Positions 1-10,306 of a stretch of 64,000 nucleotides of DNA are shown here, piece after piece. Position 1 is the stretch's first letter. Every line of letters begins with the position of its first letter. Both the position numbers and the translations under genes were made by a program. A model generated the notes under the pieces. It did no database searches. It worked only from the letters and a program-made list of their open reading frames with translations, and was not told the origin of the DNA. The DNA comes from Calendula officinalis (taxonomy: Eukaryota; Streptophyta; Magnoliopsida; Asterales; Asteraceae): assembly GCA_963853835.1 (NCBI GenBank), contig OY970829.1, forward strand, positions 29,227,764 to 29,291,763. The letters are read 5' to 3'.

Positions 1-3000
1 CTTGACCCTTGACCCTTTAGCCTTGAGCCTTGAGCCTTGAGCCTTGAGCCTTTTTCCTTGAACCTTGAGCCTTGAGCCTTGAGCCTTGAGCCTTGAGCCT
101 AGAGCCTTGAGACATGAGCCTAAACCCTTGACCCTTGACCCTTGAGTGTTGAGCCTTGAGCCTTGACTTTTGAGCCTTGAACCTTGAGCCGTGACTTGAG
201 CCTTGAGCCTTGAGCCTTTTTCCATGAACCTTGAACCTTGAGCCTTAAGCCTTGAGCCTTAAGCCTTAAGCCTTGAGCCTTGAGCCTTGTGCCTTGGTCC
301 TTGAGCCTTGATCCTTGAGCCTTGAGCCTTGAGCCTTTTTCCATGAACCTTGAACCTTGAGCCTTGAGCCTTGAGCCTTTTTCCATGACCCTTGAGCCTT
401 GAGCCTTGATCCTTGAGCCTTGAGCCTTGAGACTTGAGCCTTAAACCTTGAGCCTTGAGCCTTGAGCCTTGAGCCTTGAGCCTTGATCCTTGAGCCTTGA
501 GCCTTGAGCCTTGAGCCTTGAGCCTTATGCCTCGAGCCTCGAGTCTCGAGCCTCGACCCTTTAGCCTTGAGCCTTGACCCTTTAGCCTTGAGCCTTGAGC
601 CTTGAGCGTTGAGCCTTTTTCCTTGAACCTTGAGCCTTGAGCCTTGAGCCTTGAGCCTTGAGCCTTGAGCCTTGAGCCTTGAGCCTTGAGCCTTGAGCCT
701 TGAGCCTTGAGCCTTAAGCCTTGAGCCTTGAGCTTTGAGCCTTGAGCCTTGAGCCTTGAGCCTTGAGCCTTGAGCCTTGAGCCTTGAGCCTTGAGCCTTG
801 AGCCTTGAGCCTTGAGCTTTGAGCCTCGAGCCTCGAGCCTCGAGCCTTGACCCTTGACCCTTGACCCTTGAGCTTTGAGCCCTGAGCCTTGAGCCTTTTT
901 CCTTGAACCTTGAGCCTTGAGCCTTGAGACTTGAGCCTTGAGCCTTGACCCTTGAGTGTTGAGTCTTGAGCCTTGACTTTTGAGCCTTGACCCTTGAGCC
1001 GTGACTTGAGCCTTGAGCCTTGAGCCTCGAGCCTCGAGCCTCGAGCCTCGAGCCTTGACCCTTGACCCTTGACCCTTGAGCCTTGAGCCTAGAGACTTTT
1101 TCATTGAACCTTGAGCCTTAAGCCTTGAGCCTTGAGCCTTGAGCCTTGAGCCTTGTGACTTGAGCCTTGAGCCTTGAGCCTTGAGCCTTGAGCCTTGAGC
1201 CTTTTGCCTTGAATCATGGCCCTTGAGCCATGACTTGAGCCTTGATCCTTGATCCTCAAGCCTTGAGCCTTGACCCTTGACCCTCTAGCTTTGAGCCTTG
1301 AGCCTTGAGCCTTGTGCATTGAGCCTTTTTCCTTAAACATTGAGCCTTAAGCCTTGAGCCTTGAGCCTTGAGCCTTGAGCCTTGAGCCTTGAGCCTTGAG
1401 CCTTGAGCCTTGAGCCTCGAGCCTCGAGACATGAGCCTTGACCCTTGACCCTTGAGTGTTGAGCCTTGAGCCTTGACGTTTGAGCCTTGAACCTTGAGCC
1501 GTGACTTGAGCCTTGCGCCTTGAGCCTTTTTCCATGAACCTTGAGCCTTGAGCCTTGAGCCTTGAGCCTTGATCCTTGAGCCTTGAGCCTTGAGCCTTGA
1601 CCCTTGAGCCTTGAGCCTTGAGCCTGGAGCCTTGAGCCTTAAGCCTCGAGTCTCTAGCCTCGACCCTTTAGCCTTGAGCCTTGACCCTTTAGACTTGAGC
1701 CTTGAGCCTTGAGCCTTTTTCCTTGAACCTTGAGCCTTAAGCCTTGAGCCTTGAGCTTTGAGCCTTGAGCCTTGAGACTTGAACCTTGAGCCTTGAGCCT
1801 TGAGCCTTGAGCCTTGAGCCTTGAGCCTTGAGCCTTGAGCCTTGAGCCTTGAGCCTTGAGCCTTGAGCCTTGAGCTTTGAGCCTTGAGCCTTTTGCCTTG
1901 AGTCTTGAGCCTTGAACCTTGAGCCTTGAGCCTTGAGCCTTGAGCCATGACCCTTGAGCCTTGAGCCTTTTGCCTTGAGTCCTGACCCTTGAGCCGTGAC
2001 TTGAGCCTTGATCCTTGATCCTTGAGCCTTGAACCTTGAGCCTTGAGCCTTGAGTCCGGAGCCTCGAGCCTCAAGCCTCGAACCTCGAGCTTCGAGCCTT
2101 GAGCCTTAACCCATATCCCTTGACCCTTTAGCCATTAGCCTTGAGCCTTGAGCCATGAGCCTTGAGCCTTGAGCCTCGAGCCTCGAGCCTCGAGCCTCGA
2201 GCCTCGAGCCTTGACCCTTGACCCTTTAGCCTTGAACCTTGAGCCTTGTGCCTTGAGCCTTGAGCCTTTTTCATTGAACCTTGAGCCTTAAGCCTTGAGC
2301 CTTGAGCCTTGAGCCTTGAGCTTTGAGCCTTCAGCCTTTTGCCTTGAATCATGGCCCTTGAGCCATGACTTGAGCCTTGATCCTTGATCCTCAAGCCTTG
2401 AGCCTTGACCCTTGACCCTCTAGCTTTGAGCCTTGAGCCTTGTGCCTTGAGCCTTTTTCCGTGAACCTTGAGCCTTAAGCCTTGAGCCTTGAGCCTTGAG
2501 CCTTGAGCCTCGAGACATGAGCCTTGAGCCTCGAGACATGACCCTTGACCCTTGACCCTTGACCCTTGAGTGCTGAGCCTTGAGCCTTGACTTTTGAGCC
2601 TTGAACCTTGAGCCGTGAGTTGAGCCTTGAGCCTTGAGCCTTTTTCCATGAACCTTGAAACTCGAGCCTTAAGCCTTGAGCCTTGAGCCTTAAGCCTTAA
2701 GCCTTAAGCCTTGAGCCTTGAGCCTTGAGCATTGAGCCTTGAGCCGTGAGCCTTGAGCCTTGAGCCTCGAGCCTTGAGCCTTATGCCTTGAGCCTCGAAC
2801 CTCGAGTCTCGAGCCTCGACCCTTTAGCCTTGAGCCTTGACCCTTTAGCCTTGAGCCTTGAGCCTTGAGCCTTGAGCCTTTTTCCTGAACCTTGAGCTTT
2901 GATCCTTGAGCCTTGAGCCTTGAGCTTTGAGCCTTGAGCCCCGAGCCTCGAGCCTCGAGTCTTGACCCTTGACCCTTGACCCTTGACCCTTGAGCCTTGA

Positions 3001-6000
3001 GCCTAGAGCCTTTTTCATTGAACCTTGAGCCTTAAGCCTTGAGCCTTGAGCCTTGAGCCTTGAGCCTTGAGACTTGAGCCTTGAGCCTTGAGCCTTGAGC
3101 CTTGAGCCTCGAGCCTCGAGCCTCGAGCCTCGAGCCTTGACCCTTGACCCTTGACCCTTGAGCCTTGAGCCTAGAGACTTTTTCATTGAACCTTGAGCCT
3201 TAAGCCTTGAGCCTTGAGCCTTGAGCCTTGAGCCTTGTGACTTGAGCCTTGAGCCTTGAGCCTTGAGCCTTGAGCCTTGAGCCTTTTGCCTTGAATCATG
3301 GCCCTTGAGCCATGACTTGAGCCTTGATCCTTGATCCTCAAGCCTTGAGCCTTGACCCTTGACCCTCTAGCTTTGAGCCTTGAGCCTTGAGCCTTGTGCA
3401 TTGAGCCTTTTTCCTTAAACATTGAGCCTTAAGCCTTGAGCCTTGAGCCTTGAGCCTTGAGCCTTGAGCCTTGAGCCTTGAGCCTTGAGCCTTGAGCCTT
3501 GAGCCTTGAGCCTTGAGCTTTGAGCCTTGAGCCTCGAGCCTCGAGACATGAGCCTTGACCCTTGACCCTTGAGTGTTGAGCCTTGAGCCTTGACGTTTGA
3601 GCCTTGAACCTTGAGCCGTGACTTGAGCCTTGCGCCTTGAGCCTTTTTCCATGAACCTTGAGCCTTGAGCCTTGAGCCTTGAGCCTTGATCCTTGAGCCT
3701 TGAGCCTTGAGCCTTGACCCTTGAGCCTTGAGCCTTGAGCCTGGAGCCTTGAGCCTTAAGCCTCGAGTCTCTAGCCTCGACCCTTTAGCCTTGAGCCTTG
3801 ACCCTTTAGACTTGAGCCTTGAGCCTTGAGCCTTTTTCCTTGAACCTTGAGCCTTAAGCCTTGAGCCTTGAGCTTTGAGCCTTGAGCCTTGAGACTTGAA
3901 CCTTGAGCCTTGAGCCTTGAGCCTTGAGCCTTGAGCCTTGAGCCTTGAGCCTTGAGCCTTGAGCTTTGAGCCTTGAGCCTTTTGCCTTGAGTCTTGAGCC
4001 TTGAACCTTGAGCCTTGAGCCTTGAGCCTTGAGCCTTGACCCTTGAGCCTTGAGCCTTTTGCCTTGAGTCCTGACCCTTGAGCCGTGACTTGAGCCTTGA
4101 TCCTTGATCCTTGAGCCTTGAACCTTGAGCCTTGAGCCTTGAGTCCGGAGCCTCGAGCCTCAAGCCTCGAACCTCGAGCTTCGAGCCTTGAGCCTTATCC
4201 CATATCCCTTGACCCTTTAGCCATTAGCCTTGAGCCTTGAGCCATGAGCCTTGAGCCTTGAGCCTCGAGCCTCGAGCCTCGAGCCTCGAGCCTCGAGCCT
4301 CGAGCCTTGACCCTTGACCCTTTAGCCTTGAACCTTGAGCCTTGTGCCTTGAGCCTTGAGCCTTTTTCATTGAACCTTGAGCCTTAAGCCTTGAGCCTTG
4401 AGCCTTGAGCTTTGAGCCTTCAGCCTTTTGCCTTGAATCATGGCCCTTGAGCCATGACTTGAGCCTTGATCCTTGATCCTCAAGCCTTGAGCCTTGACCC
4501 TTGACCCTCTAGCTTTGAGCCTTGAGCCTTGTGCCTTGAGCCTTTTTCCGTGAACCTTGAGCCTTAAGCCTTGAGCCTTGAGCCTTGAGCCTCGAGACAT
4601 GAGCCTTGAGCCTCGAGACATGACCCTTGACCCTTGACCCTTGACCCTTGAGTGTTGAGCCTTGAGCCTTGACTTTTGAGCCTTGAACCTTGAGCCGTGA
4701 GTTGAGCCTTGAGCCTTGAGCCTTTTTCCATGAACCTTGAAACTTGAGCCTTAAGCCTTGAGCCTTGAGCCTTAAGCCTTAAGCCTTAAGCCTTGAGCCT
4801 TGAGCCTTGAGCATTGAGCCTTGAGCCGTGAGCCTTGAGCCTTGAGCCTCGAGCCTTGAGCCTTATGCCTTGAGCCTCGAACCTCGAGTCTCGAGCCTCG
4901 ACCCTTTAGCCTTGAGCCTTGACCCTTTAGCCTTGAGCCTTGAGCCTTGAGCCTTTTTCCTGAACCTTGAGCTTTGATCCTTGAGCCTTGAGCCTTGAGC
5001 TTTGAGCCTTGAGCCCCGAGCCTCGAGCCTCGAGTCTTGACCCTTGACCCTTGACCCTTGACCCTTGAGCCTTGAGCCTAGAGCCTTTTTCATTGAACCT
5101 TGAGCCTTAAGCCTTGAGCCTTGAGCCTTGAGCCTTGAGCCTTGAGCCTTGAGACTTGAGCCTTGAGCCTTGAGCCTTGAGCCTTGAGCCTCGAGCCTCG
5201 AGCCTCGAGCCTCGAGCCTTGACCCTTGACCCTTGACCCTTGACCCTTGAGCCTAGAGACTTTTTCATTGAACCTTGAGCCTTAAGCCTTGAGCCTTGAG
5301 CCTTGAGCCTTGAGCCTTGTGACTTGAGCCTTGAGCCTTGAGCCTTGAGCCTTGAGCCTTTTGCCTTGAATCATGGCCCTTGAGCCATGACTTGAGCCTT
5401 GATCCTTGATCCTCAAGCCTTGAGCCTTGACCCTTGACCCTCTAGCTTTGAGCCTTGAGCCTTGAGCCTTGTGCATTGAGCCTTTTTCCTTGAACATTGA
5501 GCCTTAAGCCTTGAGCCTTGAGCCTTGAGCCTTGAGCCTTGAGCCTTGAGCCTTGAGCCTTGAGCCTTGAGCCTTGAGCCTTGAGCCTTGAGCCTTGAGC
5601 CTTGAGCCTCGAGCCTCGAGACATGAGCCTTGACCCTTGACCCTTGAGTGTTGAGCCTTGAGCCTTGACGTTTGAGCCTTGAACCTTGAGCCGTGACTTG
5701 AGCCTTGCGCCTTGAGCCTTTTTCCATGAACCTTGAGCCTTGAGCCTTGATCCTTGAGCCTTGAGCCTTGAGCCTTGAGCCTTGAGCCTTGACCCTTGAG
5801 CCTTGAGCCTTGAGCCTGGAGCCTTGAGCCTTAAGCCTCGAGTCTCTAGCCTCGACCCTTTAGCCTTGAGCCTTGACCCTTTAGACTTGAGCCTTGAGCC
5901 TTGAGCCTTTTTCCTTGAACCTTGAGCCTTAAGCCTTGAGCCTTGAGCTTTGAGCCTTGAGCCTTGAGCCTTGAGACTTGAACCTTGAGCCTTGAGCCTT

Positions 6001-7174
6001 GAGCCTTGAGCCTTGAGCCTTGAGCCTTGAGCCTTTTGCCTTGAGTCTTGAGCCTTGAGCCTTGAGCCTTGACCCTTGAGCCTTGAGCCTTTTGCCTTGA
6101 GTCCTGACCCTTGAGCCGTGACTTGAGCCTTGATCCTTGATCCTTGAGCCTTGAACCTTGAGCCTTGAGCCTTGAGTCCGGAGCCTCGAGCCTCAAGCCT
6201 CGAACCTCGAGCTTCGAGCCTTGAGCCTTAACCCATATCCCTTGACCCTTTAGCCATTAGCCTTGAGCCTTGAGCCATGAGCCTTGAGCCTTGAGCCTTA
6301 AGCCTCGAGCCTTGAGCCTCGAGCCTCGAGCCTCGAGCCTTGACCCTTGACCCTTTAGCCTTGAACCTTGAGCCTTGAGCCTTGAGCCTTTTTCATTGAA
6401 CCTTGAGCCTTAAGCCTTGAGCCTTGAGCCTTGAGCCTTGAGCCTTGAGCCTCGAGCCTTGAGCCTTGAGCTTTGAGCCTTCAGCCTTTTGCCTTGAATC
6501 ATGGCCCTTGAGCCATGACTTGAGCCTTGATCCTTGATCCTCAAGCCTTGAGCCTTGACCCTTGACCCTCTAGCTTTGAGCCTTGAGCCTTGAGCCTTGT
6601 GCATTGAGCCTTTTTCCTTGAACATTGAGCCTTAAGCCTTGAGCCTTGAGCCTTGAGCCTTGAGCCTTGAGCCTTGAGCCTTGAGCCTTGAGCCTTGAGC
6701 CATGAGCCTTGAGCCTTGAGCCTCGAGCCTCGAGACATGAGCCTTGACCCTTGACCCTTGAGTGTTGAGCCTTGAGCCTTGACGTTTGAGCCTTGAACCT
6801 TGAGCCGTGACTTGAGCCTTGCGCCTTGAGCCTTTTTCCATGAACCTTGAGCCTTGAGCCTTGAGCCTTGAGCCTTGAGCCTTGATCCTTGAGCCTTGAG
6901 CCTTGAGCCTTGACCCTTGAGCCTTGAGCCTTGAGCCTGGAGCCTTGAGCCTTAAGCCTCGAGTCTCTAGCCTCGACCCTTTAGCCTTGAGCCTTGACCC
7001 TTTAGACTTGAGCCTTGAGCCTTGAGCCTTTTTCCTTGAACCTTGAGCCTTAAGCCTTGAGCCTTGAGCTTTGAGCCTTGAGCCTTGAGACTTGAACCTT
7101 GAGCCTTGAGCCTTGAGCCTTGAGCCTTGAGCCTTGAGCCTTGAGCCTTGAGCCTTGAGCCTTGAGCCTTGAGC
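1..7174. repeat. heptanucleotide satellite array 1 (CCTTGAG)n
   Basis: Nearly uninterrupted tandem array of a 7-bp unit, plus-strand consensus CCTTGAG. Frequent variants are CCTCGAG, CCCTTGA, CCTTAAG, CCTTTTT and CCTTGAT. It starts before the window and stops at 7174, where it abuts a truncated LTR. Variant units are not random: they recur in the same order as higher-order repeats. The minus strand reads as long open frames of a Leu-Lys-Ala-Gln-Gly-Ser-Arg heptapeptide in all three frames. This is a by-product of a stop-free 7-bp unit, not evidence of genes. The plus strand meets TGA every 21 bases in each frame. Confidence 0.97.
1211..6496. repeat. dimeric higher-order repeat of about 2.08 kb inside array 1
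   Basis: The marker string GAATCATGGC occurs at 1211, 2346, 3293, 4435, 5368 and 6496. The spacings are 1135, 947, 1142, 933 and 1128 bases, so long and short units alternate. Marker-to-second-marker distances are 2061-2089 bases. Flanking variant heptamers (the TTTTTCATTG, CCTCGAG and CCTCAAG blocks) recur in the same order. This is the pattern left by unequal exchange or block amplification of a two-part unit. Confidence 0.9.
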
Positions 7175-7180
7175 TAGAAA

Positions 7181-8761
7181 TATGGATGATAACTAGAAAT
7201 ATGATGATTGTGTTGATAGGTTTAAAAGACCTATATGTTGGAGTTATTCAAAAGGCGGGAAGTAAGGATTCATGCTGATAAACGCGAATTGGAAAGCATT
7301 GCAAAGGTGAGTACATGAGACTTTTAAACTGAGTACATAGCAAAGAGTTTGAAAATACTTATGATATTTTATGGGTCTTTATTAATAAATATTTTGATAA
7401 GGATAATGATTGAAAATATAAGAAAATAGGTATAATGTGATACTAGAATAAGTCTAGTATGATTGATGATTTTTGGAACTAGATATGATAAACAAAGGTA
7501 GTTATGGAATCTTTATTAATGAACCATAATAATAAAGTTATAGCGTATAAGAATGTATATTGAGTCTTTATTAATAAATATGTATTAGTAAAGCAATTGG
7601 AAATGACTTGATAATAATGAGTACCTATTGGTGAGATTTACTAATAAAAGAGAAGAACGAATATATATGAAAATGATTATGATGTGACTAGTAATAATTA
7701 TGTATTATAGTCAAAGAAGAGATGAAAGTATATGATATCGATAAATAAGAAATAAATCTTATGAAATAAGTTAGTATGGACCTCCTAAGGTTCATAGATG
7801 TAAAAGTATGTGTGAATTGCTAATGATCGGGTCCATAGGACCATACAGGTACGTTCATACTATGTTGAACTAGTTATATATGGTTATTATTGGATAACTA
7901 ACTTGTTTGATGATTTATGTGATAGCCGAAGGCTTTGATTGAAATAACTGTTGAGTTATGGTAAGAATGAGGTGATGTGATGATGCGGGGGACCCCCGGT
8001 CATGAGGTGTGGAATGAGGGGCAGTTGGGTGGATTCCTATCGACTCATCCACGTTAGTAGTCTTGCTAACTGGACGTATTCCGGCGAGTAAGGCAGGTAT
8101 CGGTAGATTGGGCGAATCCCTCTTGCCGGTATCTTGAAGCTTATTAATGGCGATGGATTTCGGTTAATAAGCTAATGTGAAACTTATTAATGGCGATGGG
8201 TTTCGGTTAATAAGTCAATGTGAAGCCTGCTAATGGCGATGGATTTCGGTTAGTAAGTTAATGTGATTCTAGTACATATATGTTCATGTATTAGGTATGT
8301 TTGTGCTTCTAGCTAGTTCGGGGGCAACCCGATAGTTAGATATGATTGCTAGAAGAGCAAGGATTGATAGGGTCATTATAAGGTGACTAGACGGTATTGA
8401 TGTTGTATATATATATGCGTTTATATATTTATGAAATGATTATTATTATTGGGGTCTAAAACCCATGTACCTCACGAGACAATTTTGTCTCATGTACTAC
8501 GTTTGTTTTGTGGCTGTGTACTCAGATACAGGTTTGAAGTGATAGAAGGTTGCACTAGAAGTGGCCTAGAGATGTTTAGCTCGGGAGCTCGTAGGTAGAT
8601 CCCTTGCCTATGGTTTTGATATACTTGGTGACACCGTATTTTTGTATACTCTGATAAAAGTTTTAAAGTTTTTGTTAAACCATAATTCGGGCAACATGGA
8701 AGATACTGAAAAATCGTATTTTAAATGTTTTAAACGATGTTATAAAAATACGGGTGTTTCA
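7181..8761 (+). mobile_element. truncated G1-family LTR (last 1.58 kb)
   Basis: Corresponds to the G1 LTR from about its 770th base to its end. The terminal CA is kept, but the end reads GTTTCA instead of GTTACA. It is followed at once by TAACC, the G1 target-site duplication. It has no primer-binding site and no interior. It includes the predicted splice donor at 7307, the GC palindrome CGGGGGACCCCCG near 7986 and the triple hairpin block at about 8138-8260. It is part of block A, not an independent insertion. Confidence 0.92.
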
Positions 8762-9437
8762 TAACCCATACGAGTGACCCGTGAACCATTATAACCACTA
8801 GCTATGACCACTAACCTATAAGTATCCAATTTTAAACCGTGATTTGTGTCCATAACCGATACGTATGGCCCGTGAACCATTATAACCACTAGATATGACC
8901 AATACCCTATAAGTATCCATGTTAAACTGTAATTGGTGTCGATAACCCATACGAATGGTCCGTGAACCATTATAACTACTAGCTATGACCAATATCCTGT
9001 AAGTATCCATGTGAAACCTTAATTGGTGTCCATAACCCATACGAATGGCCCGTGAACCATTATAACCACTAGCTATGACAAATAACCTATAAGTATCCAT
9101 CTTAAACCGTAATTGGTGTCCATAACCCATACGAATGGCCCATGAACCATTATAACCATTAGTTATGACTAATAACCTATAAGTATCCATGTTAAACCGT
9201 ATTTGGTGTCCATAACATATACAAATGGCCTGTGAACCATTATAACCGCTACATGTGGCCAATAACTTATAAGTATCCAAGTTAAACCGTAATTGGTGTT
9301 CATAACCCATACGAATGGCATGTCAACCATTATAAGCACTAGCTATGACCAATAACCTATAAGTATCCATTTTAAACCGTGATTTGTGTCCATAACCGAT
9401 ACGTATGGCCCGTGAATTGTTTTAACCACTAGCTATT
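8762..9437. repeat. 90-bp minisatellite, about 7.5 units
   Basis: Tandem units begin with CATAACC near 8760, 8851, 8941, 9031, 9121, 9211, 9301 and 9391, so the period is almost exactly 90 bp. The last unit is partial. Units differ by scattered substitutions. Because 90 is a multiple of three, one minus-strand frame stays open for 164 codons as a 30-residue repeat. This is most likely incidental. The same array is at 45242-45917 and 36816-36994. Confidence 0.95.
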
Positions 9438-9516
9438 GGTCAACCACCTAGTATGCTTGGTTCCACCATACTGACAAGAACATTGTTCTTGTCGGTTAAA
9501 CCAACTAGCTAGTTTA
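9438..9516 (-). mobile_element. fragment of an L-family LTR
   Basis: Resembles the start of the L LTR at about 34637-34731: both have a TTGACCACTA/TTGGTCAACC-like start, a GACAAGAACA...TGTTCTTGTC-type inverted repeat and the shared end CCAACTAGCTAGTTTA. It lies between the minisatellite and the copia 5' LTR. It is probably the remnant of an older insertion that C1 then landed in. Confidence 0.6.
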
Positions 9517-10293
9517 TGTTGGAATATGCTTCACGTACATGACATATAGTTATATGGCTAAACGCATGTGAGCCTAAAGGGTCACACACTTAGACACTAA
9601 ACACCATTTAATATATATAATATAATTAGGGTAATTATATTATTTATATAAACTATAATTACTTGGCTAGTTATGTTTTAATTAATTGTTAAGTTAAAAC
9701 ATATTAGTGAGTAATGATAAAGAACCAAAAAGAGAAGGGGCTAAGTGTCATATCTTATAACTTGTATTATAGATATATACTTGAATTAGGGAGCAAGAAA
9801 GATTAACCATAATCTCTCCCTTTCTTGCTCACTACGGCCGCAATACACAATGGATAAACAGAAGTCGTAGTTTCTTTTTTTCCAGTAGTTTTCGCACGCA
9901 CAAAACTTTTATAAACAAATTGATTGCGTGTGGTTGTGGGTTAAAAAGGCAGTATATGCAAAACAATTGATTCCCTTTTTTGATTTTGAGATGTCACGTA
10001 ATAAAGGAATTAAATATTCCTTTTGTTCTTGATTTTTCTTAAGGACTAGCATCCCAATTGGTATTCTATATTGGTGTAGTGTGAACTAGCTTTAGAGGAA
10101 TTCTAACTTGAATTTTTAGAGTTCTTCATCCTCATTTGTTGGTGTAATCAAAGGCTTTAAGGGTATGATTTCTACATACTAATCTCTTTGATTTTCCAGG
10201 CTTAATTATATTGTCAATATGTAGATCATTGATTGGTGATTTATGTTTTATTTCCGCTGCGTTTTCTTTGATTAAAACCGTAAATCACTAACA
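9517..10293 (+). mobile_element. Ty1/copia 5' LTR, block-A copy of C1
   Basis: A 777-bp LTR starting TGTTGGAATATGC and ending CACTAACA, with TG...CA ends. It is almost identical to 45997-46774 and related to the 3' LTRs at 36198-36814 and 62509-62670. An AT-rich stretch near 9765-9785 could hold the TATA box. It is followed one base later by a primer-binding-like site. The element interior is cut off at 12860, so this LTR cannot belong to a complete element here. Confidence 0.92.
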
Positions 10294-10294
10294 G

Positions 10295-10306
10295 TGGTAT
10301 CACGAG
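10295..10306 (+). other. putative primer-binding site, copia leader (block A)
   Basis: TGGTATCACGAG follows the LTR end by one base. It is close to the usual plant TGGTATCAGAGC complementary to initiator tRNA-Met, but differs in the second half. The block-C counterpart at 46776-46787 reads the same, so the variant predates the duplication. Confidence 0.6.

Noticed and set aside
259..7000. Dozens of long minus-strand frames of LKAQGSR repeats in array 1 as protein genes
   Set aside because: They follow from a stop-free 7-bp tandem unit, occur in all three frames at once, and end only at indels. No codon bias or start context.
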